Shown here one piece after another: positions 1 to 7,245 of a stretch of DNA of 64,000 nucleotides. The notes below the pieces were generated by a model. It saw nothing but the letters and a program-made list of their open reading frames with translations. It was not told where the DNA came from and ran no database searches. The stretch's first letter is position 1. Each line of letters opens with the position of its first letter. A program made the position numbers and the translations under genes. Source of the DNA: Paludibacteraceae bacterium (GTDB lineage: Bacteria; Bacteroidota; Bacteroidia; Bacteroidales; Paludibacteraceae); the NCBI GenBank assembly GCA_024399955.1, contig JAKSNH010000010.1, positions 1-64,000 on the forward strand, in the 5' to 3' direction.

Positions 1-54
1 ATCTAATACGCCATGAACGGCGGTAATTGGATAAGCATACTCTAATTTTGCCAT
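1..54 (-). CDS. Small island protein, N-terminal fragment (runs off the left edge)
   Basis: Only 18 codons are in the window, beginning MAKLEYAYPITAVHGVLD on the minus strand; the rest lies beyond base 1. The stretch YPITAVHGVL resembles YPIAQIRGCL in the 63-aa protein at 2108-2299, so this is probably another member of the same small protein type. It lies just downstream, in the minus direction, of folded element A. The frame is open to the edge. Function unknown. Confidence 0.55.
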   Translation of the reverse strand, partial: MAKLEYAYPITAVHGVLD

Positions 55-117
55 AATAGTTAAGATTTAGGTTTAAAGTTTAGTGTTTAGTGTTTCCTCT
101 TTTCTCCTTCCCTCTTC

Positions 118-360
118 GTGATGCAGAACGACCGCAAGCCCATCAGGGCTTTAGCAAGTTGGTATGTACCATAAGTACGCCTTCGCTTTCCCTTTCCCCC
201 TCCTCGTGATGCAGAGTGTCCTTAGACGCTTGCGAGGAAAGCTAAGCATTGTACCCCGTAGAGACCGTGGTTTCCAAGCAGGGGGCTTGGACGGAAGGAG
301 CCGTTGGGACGGCTGGTCTCCGAGCGGGTATGATGCGGGCGGTCGCTCACCCTGCATCAC
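118..360. repeat. Folded repeat element, copy A
   Basis: The element opens with GTGATGCAG (118-126) and closes with its reverse complement CTGCATCAC (352-360). Inside, GACCGC near 130 pairs with GCGGTC near 340. A hairpin with stem AAGCCC/GGGCTT and loop ATCA follows near 136-151, then GGTA-TG-TACC. A second GTGATGCAG at 206-214 starts an inner module: a 6-bp hairpin (AGTGTC/GACGCT, loop CTTA), then a long rod in which GCAT, TACCC and GAGACC pair with GGTCTC, GGGTA and ATGC, carrying hairpins CCAAGC/GCTTGG and AGCCGT/ACGGCT. One U-G pair on the plus strand would be A-C on the minus, which favours plus-strand RNA if it is transcribed. It starts 8 bp after the stop of the 369-728 gene, read on the minus strand. 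Confidence 0.8.
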
Positions 361-368
361 TCCCTCGC

Positions 369-728
369 TTATTCACCGGCTTCCGGATCTGCGCTAATCA
401 AATTGCCTTCGGCATCGTACTCGTCATTCCACTTATGGAACGCATAACCGAACGTGCTGCCTGCTTGCGCTGCACGAGCTGCTGACTTCAACGCTTTCTT
501 CTCTGCGTCCGTCATTGCCGCAATACGCTCACGAACTGCCTTGCTCACAATACCAAAACGATCTTTTGCTGCCTGCTGCTCCGCTGTAGGCTCGCTGGTT
601 GACGGATAGCACAACTTACCCGTGGTAACGGTGCTATTCATCGGATTCGTGCGGAAGTACATCTTACTGTGCATGCACACCTTCCCACTCATCGTGGAAA
701 TAATTTCCAATGGTCTAATCTTTGCCAT
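369..728 (-). CDS. Small island protein, 119 aa, function unknown
   Basis: I do not recognise a named domain. The protein has an N-terminal part with SGKVCMHSKMYFRTN, which looks like the short beta-rich start of small Bacteroidales phage or island proteins, then an amphipathic, Ala/Lys/Arg-rich helical middle (AAKDRFGIVSKAVRERIAAM, then AEKKALKSAARAAQ), and an acidic tail (DEYDAEGNLISADPEAGE). No signal peptide or membrane segment is visible. ATG start at 728; no Shine-Dalgarno, as usual in this phylum. It sits between folded elements B (upstream) and A (8 bp downstream), in line with the DUF5675 and DUF4248 genes of a VapE island. Intact-looking; role not assignable. Confidence 0.6.
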   Translation of the reverse strand: MAKIRPLEIISTMSGKVCMHSKMYFRTNPMNSTVTTGKLCYPSTSEPTAEQQAAKDRFGIVSKAVRERIAAMTDAEKKALKSAARAAQAGSTFGYAFHKWNDEYDAEGNLISADPEAGE

Positions 729-827
729 GATAAAAATGATTTAAAGTTAATAATTAATTGTTTACTCTCGGCGATGTCCCCATCACCGTTGTCTATAGTT
801 CCTTATTCCTTTCCCCTTCCTTCCCTC

Positions 828-1013
828 GTGATACAGTTGCGAGCACCGACCGCAAGCCCACTAGGGCTTTAGCAAGTTGGTATGTACCATAAGTACGCCT
901 TCGCACGGTAACACAATTTCGGTTTCACCGAAACTCTGTGTTCGCCCAGAATAAGCGCATGTTGGTACTACCAACACTAAACCACCTGCGGTCGCTCGCT
1001 CCTCCTGCATCAC
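828..1013. repeat. Folded repeat element, copy B (shorter form)
   Basis: Starts GTGATACAG (one mismatch to the other copies) and ends CTGCATCAC at 1005-1013. It keeps TTGCGAGCA, the GACCGC...GCGGTC stem, the hairpin AAGCCC/GGGCTT (loop ACTA here) and the GGTA-TG-TACC hairpin followed by CATAAGTACGCC. It lacks the inner 140-bp module of copies A and C. In its place are a TTTCGGT/ACCGAAA hairpin near 918-936 and a TTGGTA/TACCAA hairpin near 962-974. The right end overlaps the stop codon of the DUF5675 gene by 4 bp. Confidence 0.75.
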
Positions 1014-1384
1014 TCCTCTTTCACTTCTATCCAAATCTCTTCGCGGTTTCGGACCGCTTGCCGTAAAGTCTCGAGTAGGGACGTAAACGTGCGCCTAGAA
1101 CTTAATAGACGCTGACCATCTGCCTCGCCAACTAACACACACCCTTGACTGTCGGCTGCCGTATTTCCCGGGTGAATACGGATGCCGGAACGACCAATCA
1201 CACGGTCTATCAGAGGGAGCACTTCCCCCCATAAGGGAGATTTCGTCAGTCGGACAGGATAAAAGCCAGGAGCAATCTTACATGAGTTGTTCTCTAATGT
1301 ATGACAGAAAAATCTGCCATCTACTCGTAAAATGCCCAACTGGCTCTCTCCTTGACTTGGTCTGCGTTGTATCTTCAGTAACAT
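1010..1384 (-). CDS. DUF5675-family protein
   Basis: 124 aa. The core IHPGNTAADSQGCVLVGEA matches the signature I associate with DUF5675 (Ile-His-Pro-Gly-Asn...Gly-Cys), found in Bacteroidetes islands and phages, where it often occupies the place of a peptidoglycan amidase. The N-terminal part (LGILRVDGRFFCHTLEN, then PGFYPVRLTKSPLWG) fits the same fold. His and Cys are laid out as in L,D-transpeptidase-like sites, but a catalytic role is inference. No signal peptide is visible. ATG at 1384; a promoter with TAATTTTG lies 27-34 bp upstream, preceded by six 10-bp direct repeats. The last codons overlap element B. Confidence 0.75.
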   Translation of the reverse strand: MLLKIQRRPSQGESQLGILRVDGRFFCHTLENNSCKIAPGFYPVRLTKSPLWGEVLPLIDRVIGRSGIRIHPGNTAADSQGCVLVGEADGQRLLSSRRTFTSLLETLRQAVRNREEIWIEVKEE

Positions 1385-1410
1385 AGTATTTGATTTTTTG
1401 TTTGACGATG

Positions 1411-1418
1411 CAAAATTA
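1411..1418 (-). promoter_or_regulatory. -7 box of the DUF5675 gene promoter
   Basis: TAATTTTG on the minus strand matches the Bacteroidetes -7 consensus TAnnTTTG. No TTTG lies at the usual 20-nt distance; the -33 position falls in the last 10-bp direct repeat instead. This suggests a promoter that depends on a protein bound to the repeats. Confidence 0.6.
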
Positions 1419-1437
1419 CTACTTTTTTCTATGCCAC

Positions 1438-1497
1438 TGATACAACCTGATACGACCTGCTACAATCTGATACAACTTAATACAACTTGATACAAAC
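1438..1497. repeat. Six tandem 10-bp repeats upstream of the DUF5675 promoter
   Basis: Six consecutive units of the form TGATACAACC: TGATACAACC, TGATACGACC, TGCTACAATC, TGATACAACT, TAATACAACT, TGATACAAAC. The 10-bp period places each unit on the same face of the helix. The array spans the gap between the DUF4248 stop codon and the -33 region of the next gene. Confidence 0.85.
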
Positions 1498-1676
1498 TAA
1501 GGACTCATTTCTATGCAAAAATGCTCACAAACAATCCGAACTTGGTCTGGAGTCAATAGAGTTTGATTCCTGTCATAGTGTGGCAATAGGTGCTCCATTT
1601 TTCGCAAGTACCTTGCCATCGTCGAATGACTCACTCCCATCATCCTTGCCAATTCATACTTATACATACTTCTCAT
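1497..1676 (-). CDS. DUF4248-family helix-turn-helix protein
   Basis: 59 aa, a short gene that is easily missed. It contains a helix-turn-helix of the DUF4248 type: YKYELARMMGVSHSTMARYL followed by LLPHYDRNQTLLTPDQV and a final helix. DUF4248 genes are regular companions of virE/vapE genes in Bacteroidales islands, which fits the neighbours here. Start ATG at 1676 and stop TAG at 1499-1497. The stop touches the 10-bp repeat array, so the protein is a reasonable candidate to bind those repeats; that is inference. No RBS motif is visible. Confidence 0.75.
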   Translation of the reverse strand: MRSMYKYELARMMGVSHSTMARYLRKMEHLLPHYDRNQTLLTPDQVRIVCEHFCIEMSP

Positions 1677-1731
1677 AATTCATAATTCACTATTCATTAT
1701 TCATTATTTATTCTTCACTTTCTCCCCCCTC

Positions 1732-2062
1732 GTGATGCAGGCTGTCTCCAGACAGCTGCGAGCAAAGACCGCAAGCCCCCTGGGGCTTTTGCAAGTTGGT
1801 ATGTACCATAAGTGCACCTCCGCTTCCCCTTTCTCCTCCTCGTGATGCAGAACGCCCTTAGGCGTTTGCGAGGAAAGCTAAGCATTGTACCCCGTAGAGA
1901 CCGTGGTTTCCAAGCAGGGGGCTTGGACGGAAGGAGCCGATGGGTCGGCTGGTCTCCGAGCGGGTATGATGCGTGCGGTCGCCCTTACTGCATCACTCCT
2001 CTCTCGCTCGTTGGTACTACCAACACTAACCACCATGCGTGCGGTCGCCCTTACTGCATCAC
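1732..2062. repeat. Folded repeat element, copy C, with a duplicated right end
   Basis: Starts GTGATGCAG (1732-1740), then a hairpin GCTGTC-TCCA-GACAGC, TGCGAGCAAAG, the GACCGC arm, AAGCCC/GGGCTT (loop CCTG) and the GGTA-TG-TACC hairpin. The inner module begins with GTGATGCAG at 1842-1850 and is about 94 percent identical to that of copy A. Seven of its eight differences from A fall in two stems and preserve pairing (hairpin AACGCC/GGCGTT for AGTGTC/GACGCT, and AGCCGA/TCGGCT for AGCCGT/ACGGCT). The first CTGCATCAC is at 1988-1996; a second TGCGGTC...CTGCATCAC end follows at 2054-2062 after a TTGGTA/TACCAA hairpin. Confidence 0.85.
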
Positions 2063-2107
2063 TCCCCCTTCCCTTCCCCCTACCACTCCCGTACCACTGC
2101 CGTACCA

Positions 2108-2299
2108 TTACGGACATGCACCTTCGGTCCGTTTACCTGCGTACTTCGCTCCAAACGCCTTACGCATCGCACGTTGCTTCTCGCTTCTGCACTTAGGCTT
2201 GCGCTGAAGTATAATCTTACCATTCATTACTCTGCTGTAATAATTATCCGACAAACATCCGCGTATCTGCGCTATCGGATATACACTCCTTGCTATCAT
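2108..2299 (-). CDS. Small basic island protein, 63 aa
   Basis: Function unknown. The sequence runs YPIAQIRGCLSDNYYSRVM, then NGKIILQRKP, then a basic helix with SEKQRAMRKAFGAKYAGKR. The order (short beta segments with G-x-L-S-D, then N-G-K-x-I-x-Q-R-x-P, then a Lys/Arg-rich helix) is one I recognise from short uncharacterised Bacteroidales island and phage proteins, and it resembles the fragment at 1-54. It may bind nucleic acid (inference from charge). ATG at 2299. It lies between vapE and element C. Low complexity is absent and the frame is intact. Confidence 0.55.
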   Translation of the reverse strand: MIARSVYPIAQIRGCLSDNYYSRVMNGKIILQRKPKCRSEKQRAMRKAFGAKYAGKRTEGACP

Positions 2300-2377
2300 A
2301 TTACTTATTATTTATTATTTAGAATCTACCCCCCCTAGTGTTCTAGTGCTCTAGCCAACTAGCCCACTCTCGTTTGG

Positions 2378-2520
2378 GGTGTAGGTGGTGTAAGTGGTGT
2401 AGGCATTTTGGGAAAACCTTTATAAATATATACTGCCTGCTCACGCGTGAGGGGTGTATAATTATATATACTTTAGGGAAACAGCCTACACCACCTACAC
2501 CACCTACACCACCTACACCA
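2378..2520. repeat. Inverted arrays of 9-bp repeats beside vapE
   Basis: The right arm (2484-2520) has four tandem CTACACCAC-type units. The left arm (2378-2403) carries the reverse complement, GGTGTAGGTGGTGTAAGTGGTGTAGG. Between them are an A/T-rich stretch and the perfect palindrome CTCACGCGTGAG near 2440-2451. The right arm touches the vapE stop codon. Direct repeats next to A/T-rich DNA and a helicase-like gene resemble iterons of a replication origin, but a transcription terminator or plain repeat expansion is also possible. Confidence 0.7.
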
Positions 2521-3762
2521 TTAAAATGTATCCACATTGTTTTTAGTTAGTAACTCTTGAGCCATTTCTTTTTGAGACTGCATAGGCGTGGAAGTCTCCA
2601 CTACAATATAGCCTCTTATACCTTTATATGCCGTTTGTACAAATCCGTTTTTCTGCAATAGGAGCCCAAACTTATTGATTGGCATCAGCTTCTCTATATT
2701 GCCCACTACTTTCAGTCGTCCATGTATCTCGCTGGCGGTCATGAACTTAGCCTCGGCATCCTCTCGAGTGGCGGCACGGAAATAAACCGGCAGCAGATCC
2801 TCCTCGTTACGCGGCATGCGGAACGTCTCATTATGCTGCGACAGAGCATCCGTCTCATCTCGGTCGAAGTAATACGCCGCTCCGTGCTCCAATTCGTACA
2901 CGGCCTGCGCATATAACATCTGATAAGGCATCATCATATCCGTATCAAAAGGCGAGTCTATACTCTCCACTTCAAACGGCAGCCAACGCCTGTTACCCGT
3001 GTCATCGTTCAGGAACTGCTTGTTATTGCCACTCGCGCAAAAAGACGCACAACGCACCCGACGCTGCTTGGTGTAACCGTACGCGGCACGCTCGTTGATG
3101 TCCGCTGCCGTAATCACCGACTTGAGCACGTTCAACTCCCTCGGAGACATAGCATCTATCTCGTCCAAGTTAATCAGCGCATTCTCCGCTATACGTATGC
3201 GATCATCTTTACTTAACTCGCGCGAGGACGCCTGCTTGCACTGGTACGCACGTAACTCAGGAGGCAGGATATGTTCGAGCCACGTCGTCTTGTAAATACC
3301 TTGCGGACCGATTAGCACTAAAACCTGATGGTTCACCACCTCGTCTTTGCGCCAGGACTGCACCATCGATAGGAACCAACGCCTAAAGCACCGTTTCCAC
3401 ATCTGCTGGGCATCCTCATTACCTACTACACGCACGTGATCCGACATGAGTTCGATAAAGTCCATGCCACACTGCGGGTCATACTGCGGCAGTCGCTCCA
3501 GGTAGTCCCGCAACGGATGCACCGCTGCCACCACGTCGTTACTCTGCAGCACATTCAGGATATCCTTCGGACTGACGTTCATATTGGTCTCTTCCGAACA
3601 CCTGTACGCTATCGTACATAAATCCCTATCCGTCACATCCTCCCACAGCTGCGTAGCCCGCATTTGTGTTTTCCCGGACAGCACATCAAACCTAAACGCC
3701 CCTCCGTTCTCAAAATTCTCCATGATAAAATCATGAATCACTATGCTCTTGGATTTCTTCAT
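2521..3762 (-). CDS. VapE/VirE-family P-loop ATPase of a genomic island
   Basis: 413 aa. The family (virulence-associated protein E) comprises superfamily-3-helicase-like ATPases linked to phages and islands, thought to act in replication. Here Walker A is GPQGIYKT (residues 152-159), Walker B is ALINLDEID (about 193-202), and a sensor-like region CASFCASGNNKQFLNDDTG is followed by NRRWLPFEV, a typical VapE block. There is no N-terminal VirE_N or primase domain, so it is the short form. The C-terminal 100 residues look like a winged-helix tail. ATG at 3762, five bp after the upstream gene's stop. The 9-bp repeats begin at its stop codon. Family assignment is secure; the role in replication is inferred. 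Confidence 0.9.
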   Translation of the reverse strand: MKKSKSIVIHDFIMENFENGGAFRFDVLSGKTQMRATQLWEDVTDRDLCTIAYRCSEETNMNVSPKDILNVLQSNDVVAAVHPLRDYLERLPQYDPQCGMDFIELMSDHVRVVGNEDAQQMWKRCFRRWFLSMVQSWRKDEVVNHQVLVLIGPQGIYKTTWLEHILPPELRAYQCKQASSRELSKDDRIRIAENALINLDEIDAMSPRELNVLKSVITAADINERAAYGYTKQRRVRCASFCASGNNKQFLNDDTGNRRWLPFEVESIDSPFDTDMMMPYQMLYAQAVYELEHGAAYYFDRDETDALSQHNETFRMPRNEEDLLPVYFRAATREDAEAKFMTASEIHGRLKVVGNIEKLMPINKFGLLLQKNGFVQTAYKGIRGYIVVETSTPMQSQKEMAQELLTKNNVDTF

Positions 3763-3767
3763 AGCGT

Positions 3768-4187
3768 TTATCCTCTTTTATAAATACGTGCGTGACACCG
3801 ACATCCTACTCCAAAGGTCGCATCCAAAACGGTCTGATAACTAAACAGGATACATTCCTCGCCTAAGGACAAGTTGCACTTGCAGTAGATGATCTGTCCT
3901 CTACCCTCACGCATTGGCATGCGGCATAGCACTTCCGGTTGGATAAACTCATCCAATGCACTTAGTTGCTCCTCTGTCGCGGCACGAGGATTACTCTCGG
4001 TGTTGGTCCAAATACATAAACGCACAACGGCATCTACCCCAAGCATATCCATCACACGTGTTGCTTGAGACCTCCTATGCCCAGGAACAGTAATCAATAC
4101 CATTGCCTCTGCCTTACCTGCGTTAATGACTCCCTTTTTCCCATTCTTCTTACTAAGAACGGCTTTCTTTACATTTCTCTTTGCCAT
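3768..4187 (-). CDS. Hypothetical basic protein upstream of vapE, 139 aa
   Basis: Not recognised. A Lys-rich N terminus (KRNVKKAVLSKKNGKKGV) leads into a possible alpha/beta region (AMVLITVPGHRRSQATRVMDML). Cys residues occur at CRM, YCKCN and GCRCHAR near the C terminus. A metal site is possible but unproven. It starts with ATG at 4187, stops 5 bp before vapE, and so is probably the first gene of that operon. A TATCTTTG box lies about 150 bp upstream. Confidence 0.6.
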   Translation of the reverse strand: MAKRNVKKAVLSKKNGKKGVINAGKAEAMVLITVPGHRRSQATRVMDMLGVDAVVRLCIWTNTESNPRAATEEQLSALDEFIQPEVLCRMPMREGRGQIIYCKCNLSLGEECILFSYQTVLDATFGVGCRCHARIYKRG

Positions 4188-4333
4188 AATTCTAAAATTT
4201 TAAATAAATATTAGGTTATGACATTTGGATCCATCTGTCCTGGTTAAATCATGTTCAATACTTAATTATTGTAACACTCATTAGCCAGGCTTTTCTTTAT
4301 GGTGGTAGCTACTCCACTTCCGGAAAAGCAGTG

Positions 4334-4341
4334 CAAAGATA
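4334..4341 (-). promoter_or_regulatory. Candidate -7 box for the vapE operon
   Basis: TATCTTTG on the minus strand fits TAnnTTTG. TTG elements lie about 20-23 nt upstream. It would give a leader of about 140 nt before the 4187 start codon. Confidence 0.5.
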
Positions 4342-4370
4342 CTGGTTTTTTACGAGGTGCACAACAAAAC

Positions 4371-4408
4371 AACTCGGTCATTTCCGAATGACCGAAAATG
4401 ACCGAGTT
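4371..4408. terminator. Inverted repeat after the BREX operon
   Basis: AACTCGGTCATTT pairs with AAATGACCGAGTT (13-bp stem), with a further ATGACCG copy in the loop, so two alternative stems can form. It lies 28 bp beyond the stop of the last gene of the BREX operon and upstream of the vapE operon promoter. It could end the BREX transcript. The three TGACCG copies could also be a protein-binding site. A clear T-tract is missing. Confidence 0.45.
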
Positions 4409-4436
4409 CGACTAATAAAACTATAGATAATATCTA

Positions 4437-5810
4437 TTATATTTCTTCAAATTTAGCAACAAGAGTTTTATAGGCTGCATCAAAGTATGGCATTTTATCA
4501 GGATTTGTATAATTGCTGAACGAAGATTTTGGCACAGATATTTCTGGGAATATTTTTCTAAATTCACTATCAGTTGGGCGACGTATAACTCCAGCATCAA
4601 TTGCAGCACGAACGGGCATCATTATATCCTTGGGAGTTTTCTTACCAGACATATAGGTTCGCATAAGTTCAATGGTTGCTTTAGACTTACACATGTTTAT
4701 AATAAAGGATGGAGTAACAGGTATGGTTGGCCCACGATCACCTTTGATATGATATGTTTTTTTGAAATAGTCAAAGAATGACTGACAATATGGCTCCATA
4801 TAGCACAAAAGTTCAGCATCTTGCTTCTGTAAAGACTCAGCATATTGCTGCACCTCGTTTTCATACACAATCTGATAGCAATCTTCATCAGAAACAGGTT
4901 CACTTCGATTTGGTTCCTCATTGAGTTTTTTACGTATTGGTTTCTCTCGAAGGGAGATATACTCACGGAAGAACGCTTCTTTTTCCTCAAAAGATATACG
5001 AACCTCAGAAGAAAAATCAGGAAGTAAACTATCAGAATATATATCGGGCAAGTGTTGCCAAGTTGTAACCGCCAAGATTCCTGTTAAGAAATCTATAAAT
5101 GGATATCTCAGTGCCTCATTTTCATCTACGGCGTCTTGGAACATAAAAAGAGCTTCTGTCCAGTTTATCGGATTTAGCCAAGAAATGGCAGGATTAACAA
5201 GGCATATACCCAACATCATCTTAGAACGGACATTAAGGCCTGTAATCGCATTTTTACAAATAGTAGACACGCGGTCTTTCGCCATTGATAGAATTATCTC
5301 AACGGAACCAAGATTATTTGCCTGGATGAACGATTTTAAAATACCTACTACAGGAGACTTGGCTGATAACTTACGAAAATCAAGAAGAGCTTGAGAATGA
5401 AAGAACTTGAAAGATGACTCCATGTAAGTCTCTAATCGCATTTGTAATCCATCAAAAGAAGGATTAAGTTTTTCAATAGCGTAAAGGATTGACTCGGCAA
5501 CTATATCAAAGCAGATAGGTAATATCTTTGTCGTAGAATAAAAGTCTATATCATAAAGACATAGATTTTTCTCACGAGCAGAAAGACACATAGCATGGAA
5601 ATTAGCAAACATCTCCGTCTCACAAAGCATTAATCCTACAATATTAGGCTCAATTTGCTTACTACTGCGTGCAGGGTTGTCGATTAAAAAAATAGTATGT
5701 TCATGATAATAGAGAAAACCACTATATCCTGGAATGATATCCTGAACATAGGGCGTAAGTTGTCTATCACGAAACAGCTCTTCTTGGTCTATTTCAACAG
5801 CAGAACACAT
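4437..5810 (-). CDS. Unrecognised fifth gene of the BREX operon, 457 aa
   Basis: I do not recognise a family. There is no signal peptide or clear membrane helix. The protein looks alpha-helical, with a charged linker (KPIRKKLNEEPNRSEPVSDE, about residues 295-316) dividing it into an N-terminal part of about 290 residues and a C-terminal part of about 140. The latter contains a possible winged-helix-like pattern (KSKATIELMRTYMSGKKTPK). Its ATG overlaps the brxL stop by one base (TAATG), so it is translationally coupled and surely belongs to the operon. The neighbouring BrxL lacks the usual C-terminal protease domain, so this protein could supply a missing partner function; that is speculation. 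Confidence 0.75.
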   Translation of the reverse strand: MCSAVEIDQEELFRDRQLTPYVQDIIPGYSGFLYYHEHTIFLIDNPARSSKQIEPNIVGLMLCETEMFANFHAMCLSAREKNLCLYDIDFYSTTKILPICFDIVAESILYAIEKLNPSFDGLQMRLETYMESSFKFFHSQALLDFRKLSAKSPVVGILKSFIQANNLGSVEIILSMAKDRVSTICKNAITGLNVRSKMMLGICLVNPAISWLNPINWTEALFMFQDAVDENEALRYPFIDFLTGILAVTTWQHLPDIYSDSLLPDFSSEVRISFEEKEAFFREYISLREKPIRKKLNEEPNRSEPVSDEDCYQIVYENEVQQYAESLQKQDAELLCYMEPYCQSFFDYFKKTYHIKGDRGPTIPVTPSFIINMCKSKATIELMRTYMSGKKTPKDIMMPVRAAIDAGVIRRPTDSEFRKIFPEISVPKSSFSNYTNPDKMPYFDAAYKTLVAKFEEI

Positions 5811-7243
5811 TAAAGACCCTTAACTTTAATATCCGGAATCGGTTTCGCGTACGAAGGTTCCGGATTGATATTGTAACATTGTTGACGAATAATGTCGCGA
5901 CGACGAATAGCAGGCTGCAGGCAGTAGGTATCAAAATCTTCTAAGTTAACTTGTTCAATAGAAGTGATATGAGGGAAGAAGAGTTTAAAATATGCCGTAG
6001 CCATGCGGATTATAGCCTTTTTATGCCGTTCATCGGCTTTAGGTATAATCAGCAACTCATTAACTATGTGATTGTAAATAGATTCGGTACGAAGTTGATG
6101 AAGAATCTCAGAGAAGAACTCTACATTAAGTGTCCAGTCACGAAGCACCATTTCACTATTTATACGTGGCATGAGCCAACCCTCAATGAAACCATGGAAT
6201 CGATCAAGAAGGGCTGACTCGTGGAAGATATTCGGCAACTTGTCAAAATAGTTATGTTCTATCGGCAAACCATCTCGATTGAGATCAATATTACCTAACA
6301 GAATTAACCCACACTCAGACATGAATTCATAGTTATCCACCGTCGCTTTTCCATATTCCAAATAACCTTTAAGGAAAGATTGCATTTCCGGAGCATCTGT
6401 AAACGAGATTGATTGAATTTCATCAAAGCCCACAAGATCATAAAAACGCATAATCCCAGGAGCCTGTTTAGATTTGTCATAAACGAGCTTAGCACGAGAA
6501 ACTCTACCTCCACTTACAAGCCATACGAACTTTGAAAGGTTACCAAAAACATAAGACTTACCCGTACCCTTAGGTGCAAGTTCAATCATATTCAGGCGAG
6601 GTTCTATAAAAGGAAGTAGGCGTGTAAGGAATTCTAGTTTTGCTGTTTTATTTTCAAAGGATGATGGTTCATACTCCATAGCAGAAAGCAGCACATCTAT
6701 CCATTCGTCAAAAGTGAATTGTTCACGACAACGACGAAAATAATCAATATCCAAATTTTCCAGTGGGCGGAATGGTTTAAAGCCGACCAACTCAACATGT
6801 CCCATATCCTCATCACTTGGTGGAATATAGACCATTTTCAGAATACCCCACTTCTCGCCATCAACTAAATCATTCGGAAAGTCCTTCACTAAATAATATG
6901 GGATCTCCGTTTCTTTAAATTTAATACCCATATCAGGTATTTGGAATTCCGTCCTGTTAGCTTTCAAGTTTGTGCTTACAATAAACCGTGTTAATACAGT
7001 AAGAGTCTCGCCCTGCATAAGGCGTGATTTAACTGCGTTATTATCAGCCGGAATATGTTCGGCAAGGAATTTATCCAGTTTATCACGATTAAGAGAACCA
7101 TCAGGCGACATATGACGCGAGATTAGATAGTCCTTAATAAAAGAAGGGAGGTTGCGACCATTAAAGGCCTCATAGTTACGAGGGTCTTTGAATACAGCTA
7201 CATTATGAAAGACACGCTCTATTTTCTGTCCTAAGTCACTCAT
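5810..7243 (-). CDS. brxL: BrxL-type AAA+ protein of the type 4 BREX system
   Basis: 477 aa from the ATG at 7243; a TTG six bases upstream is a poorer start. BREX systems block phage replication. BrxL is a Lon-related AAA+ protein; in other BREX types it forms DNA-loading rings. Walker A is APKGTGKS (223-230), followed by SGGRVSRAKLVYDKSKQAPG and the Walker B-like YDLVGFDEIQ, the usual BrxL order. It ends after the AAA+ region, whereas type 1 BrxL is near 680 aa with a C-terminal Lon-like protease domain; that domain is not visible here. It lies 2 bp after pglZ and overlaps the next gene by one base. Confidence 0.85.
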   Translation of the reverse strand: MSDLGQKIERVFHNVAVFKDPRNYEAFNGRNLPSFIKDYLISRHMSPDGSLNRDKLDKFLAEHIPADNNAVKSRLMQGETLTVLTRFIVSTNLKANRTEFQIPDMGIKFKETEIPYYLVKDFPNDLVDGEKWGILKMVYIPPSDEDMGHVELVGFKPFRPLENLDIDYFRRCREQFTFDEWIDVLLSAMEYEPSSFENKTAKLEFLTRLLPFIEPRLNMIELAPKGTGKSYVFGNLSKFVWLVSGGRVSRAKLVYDKSKQAPGIMRFYDLVGFDEIQSISFTDAPEMQSFLKGYLEYGKATVDNYEFMSECGLILLGNIDLNRDGLPIEHNYFDKLPNIFHESALLDRFHGFIEGWLMPRINSEMVLRDWTLNVEFFSEILHQLRTESIYNHIVNELLIIPKADERHKKAIIRMATAYFKLFFPHITSIEQVNLEDFDTYCLQPAIRRRDIIRQQCYNINPEPSYAKPIPDIKVKGL

Positions 7244-7245
7244 AA

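Noticed and set aside
164..485. Open frames across folded element A (and 1812-2207 across element C)
   Set aside because: The changes between copies A and C follow base pairing rather than codon positions, and the frames read into flanking DNA.
2343..2537. 64-aa frame with Gly-Val-Gly-Gly repeats
   Set aside because: It is only a translation of the 9-bp direct repeats and ends inside vapE.
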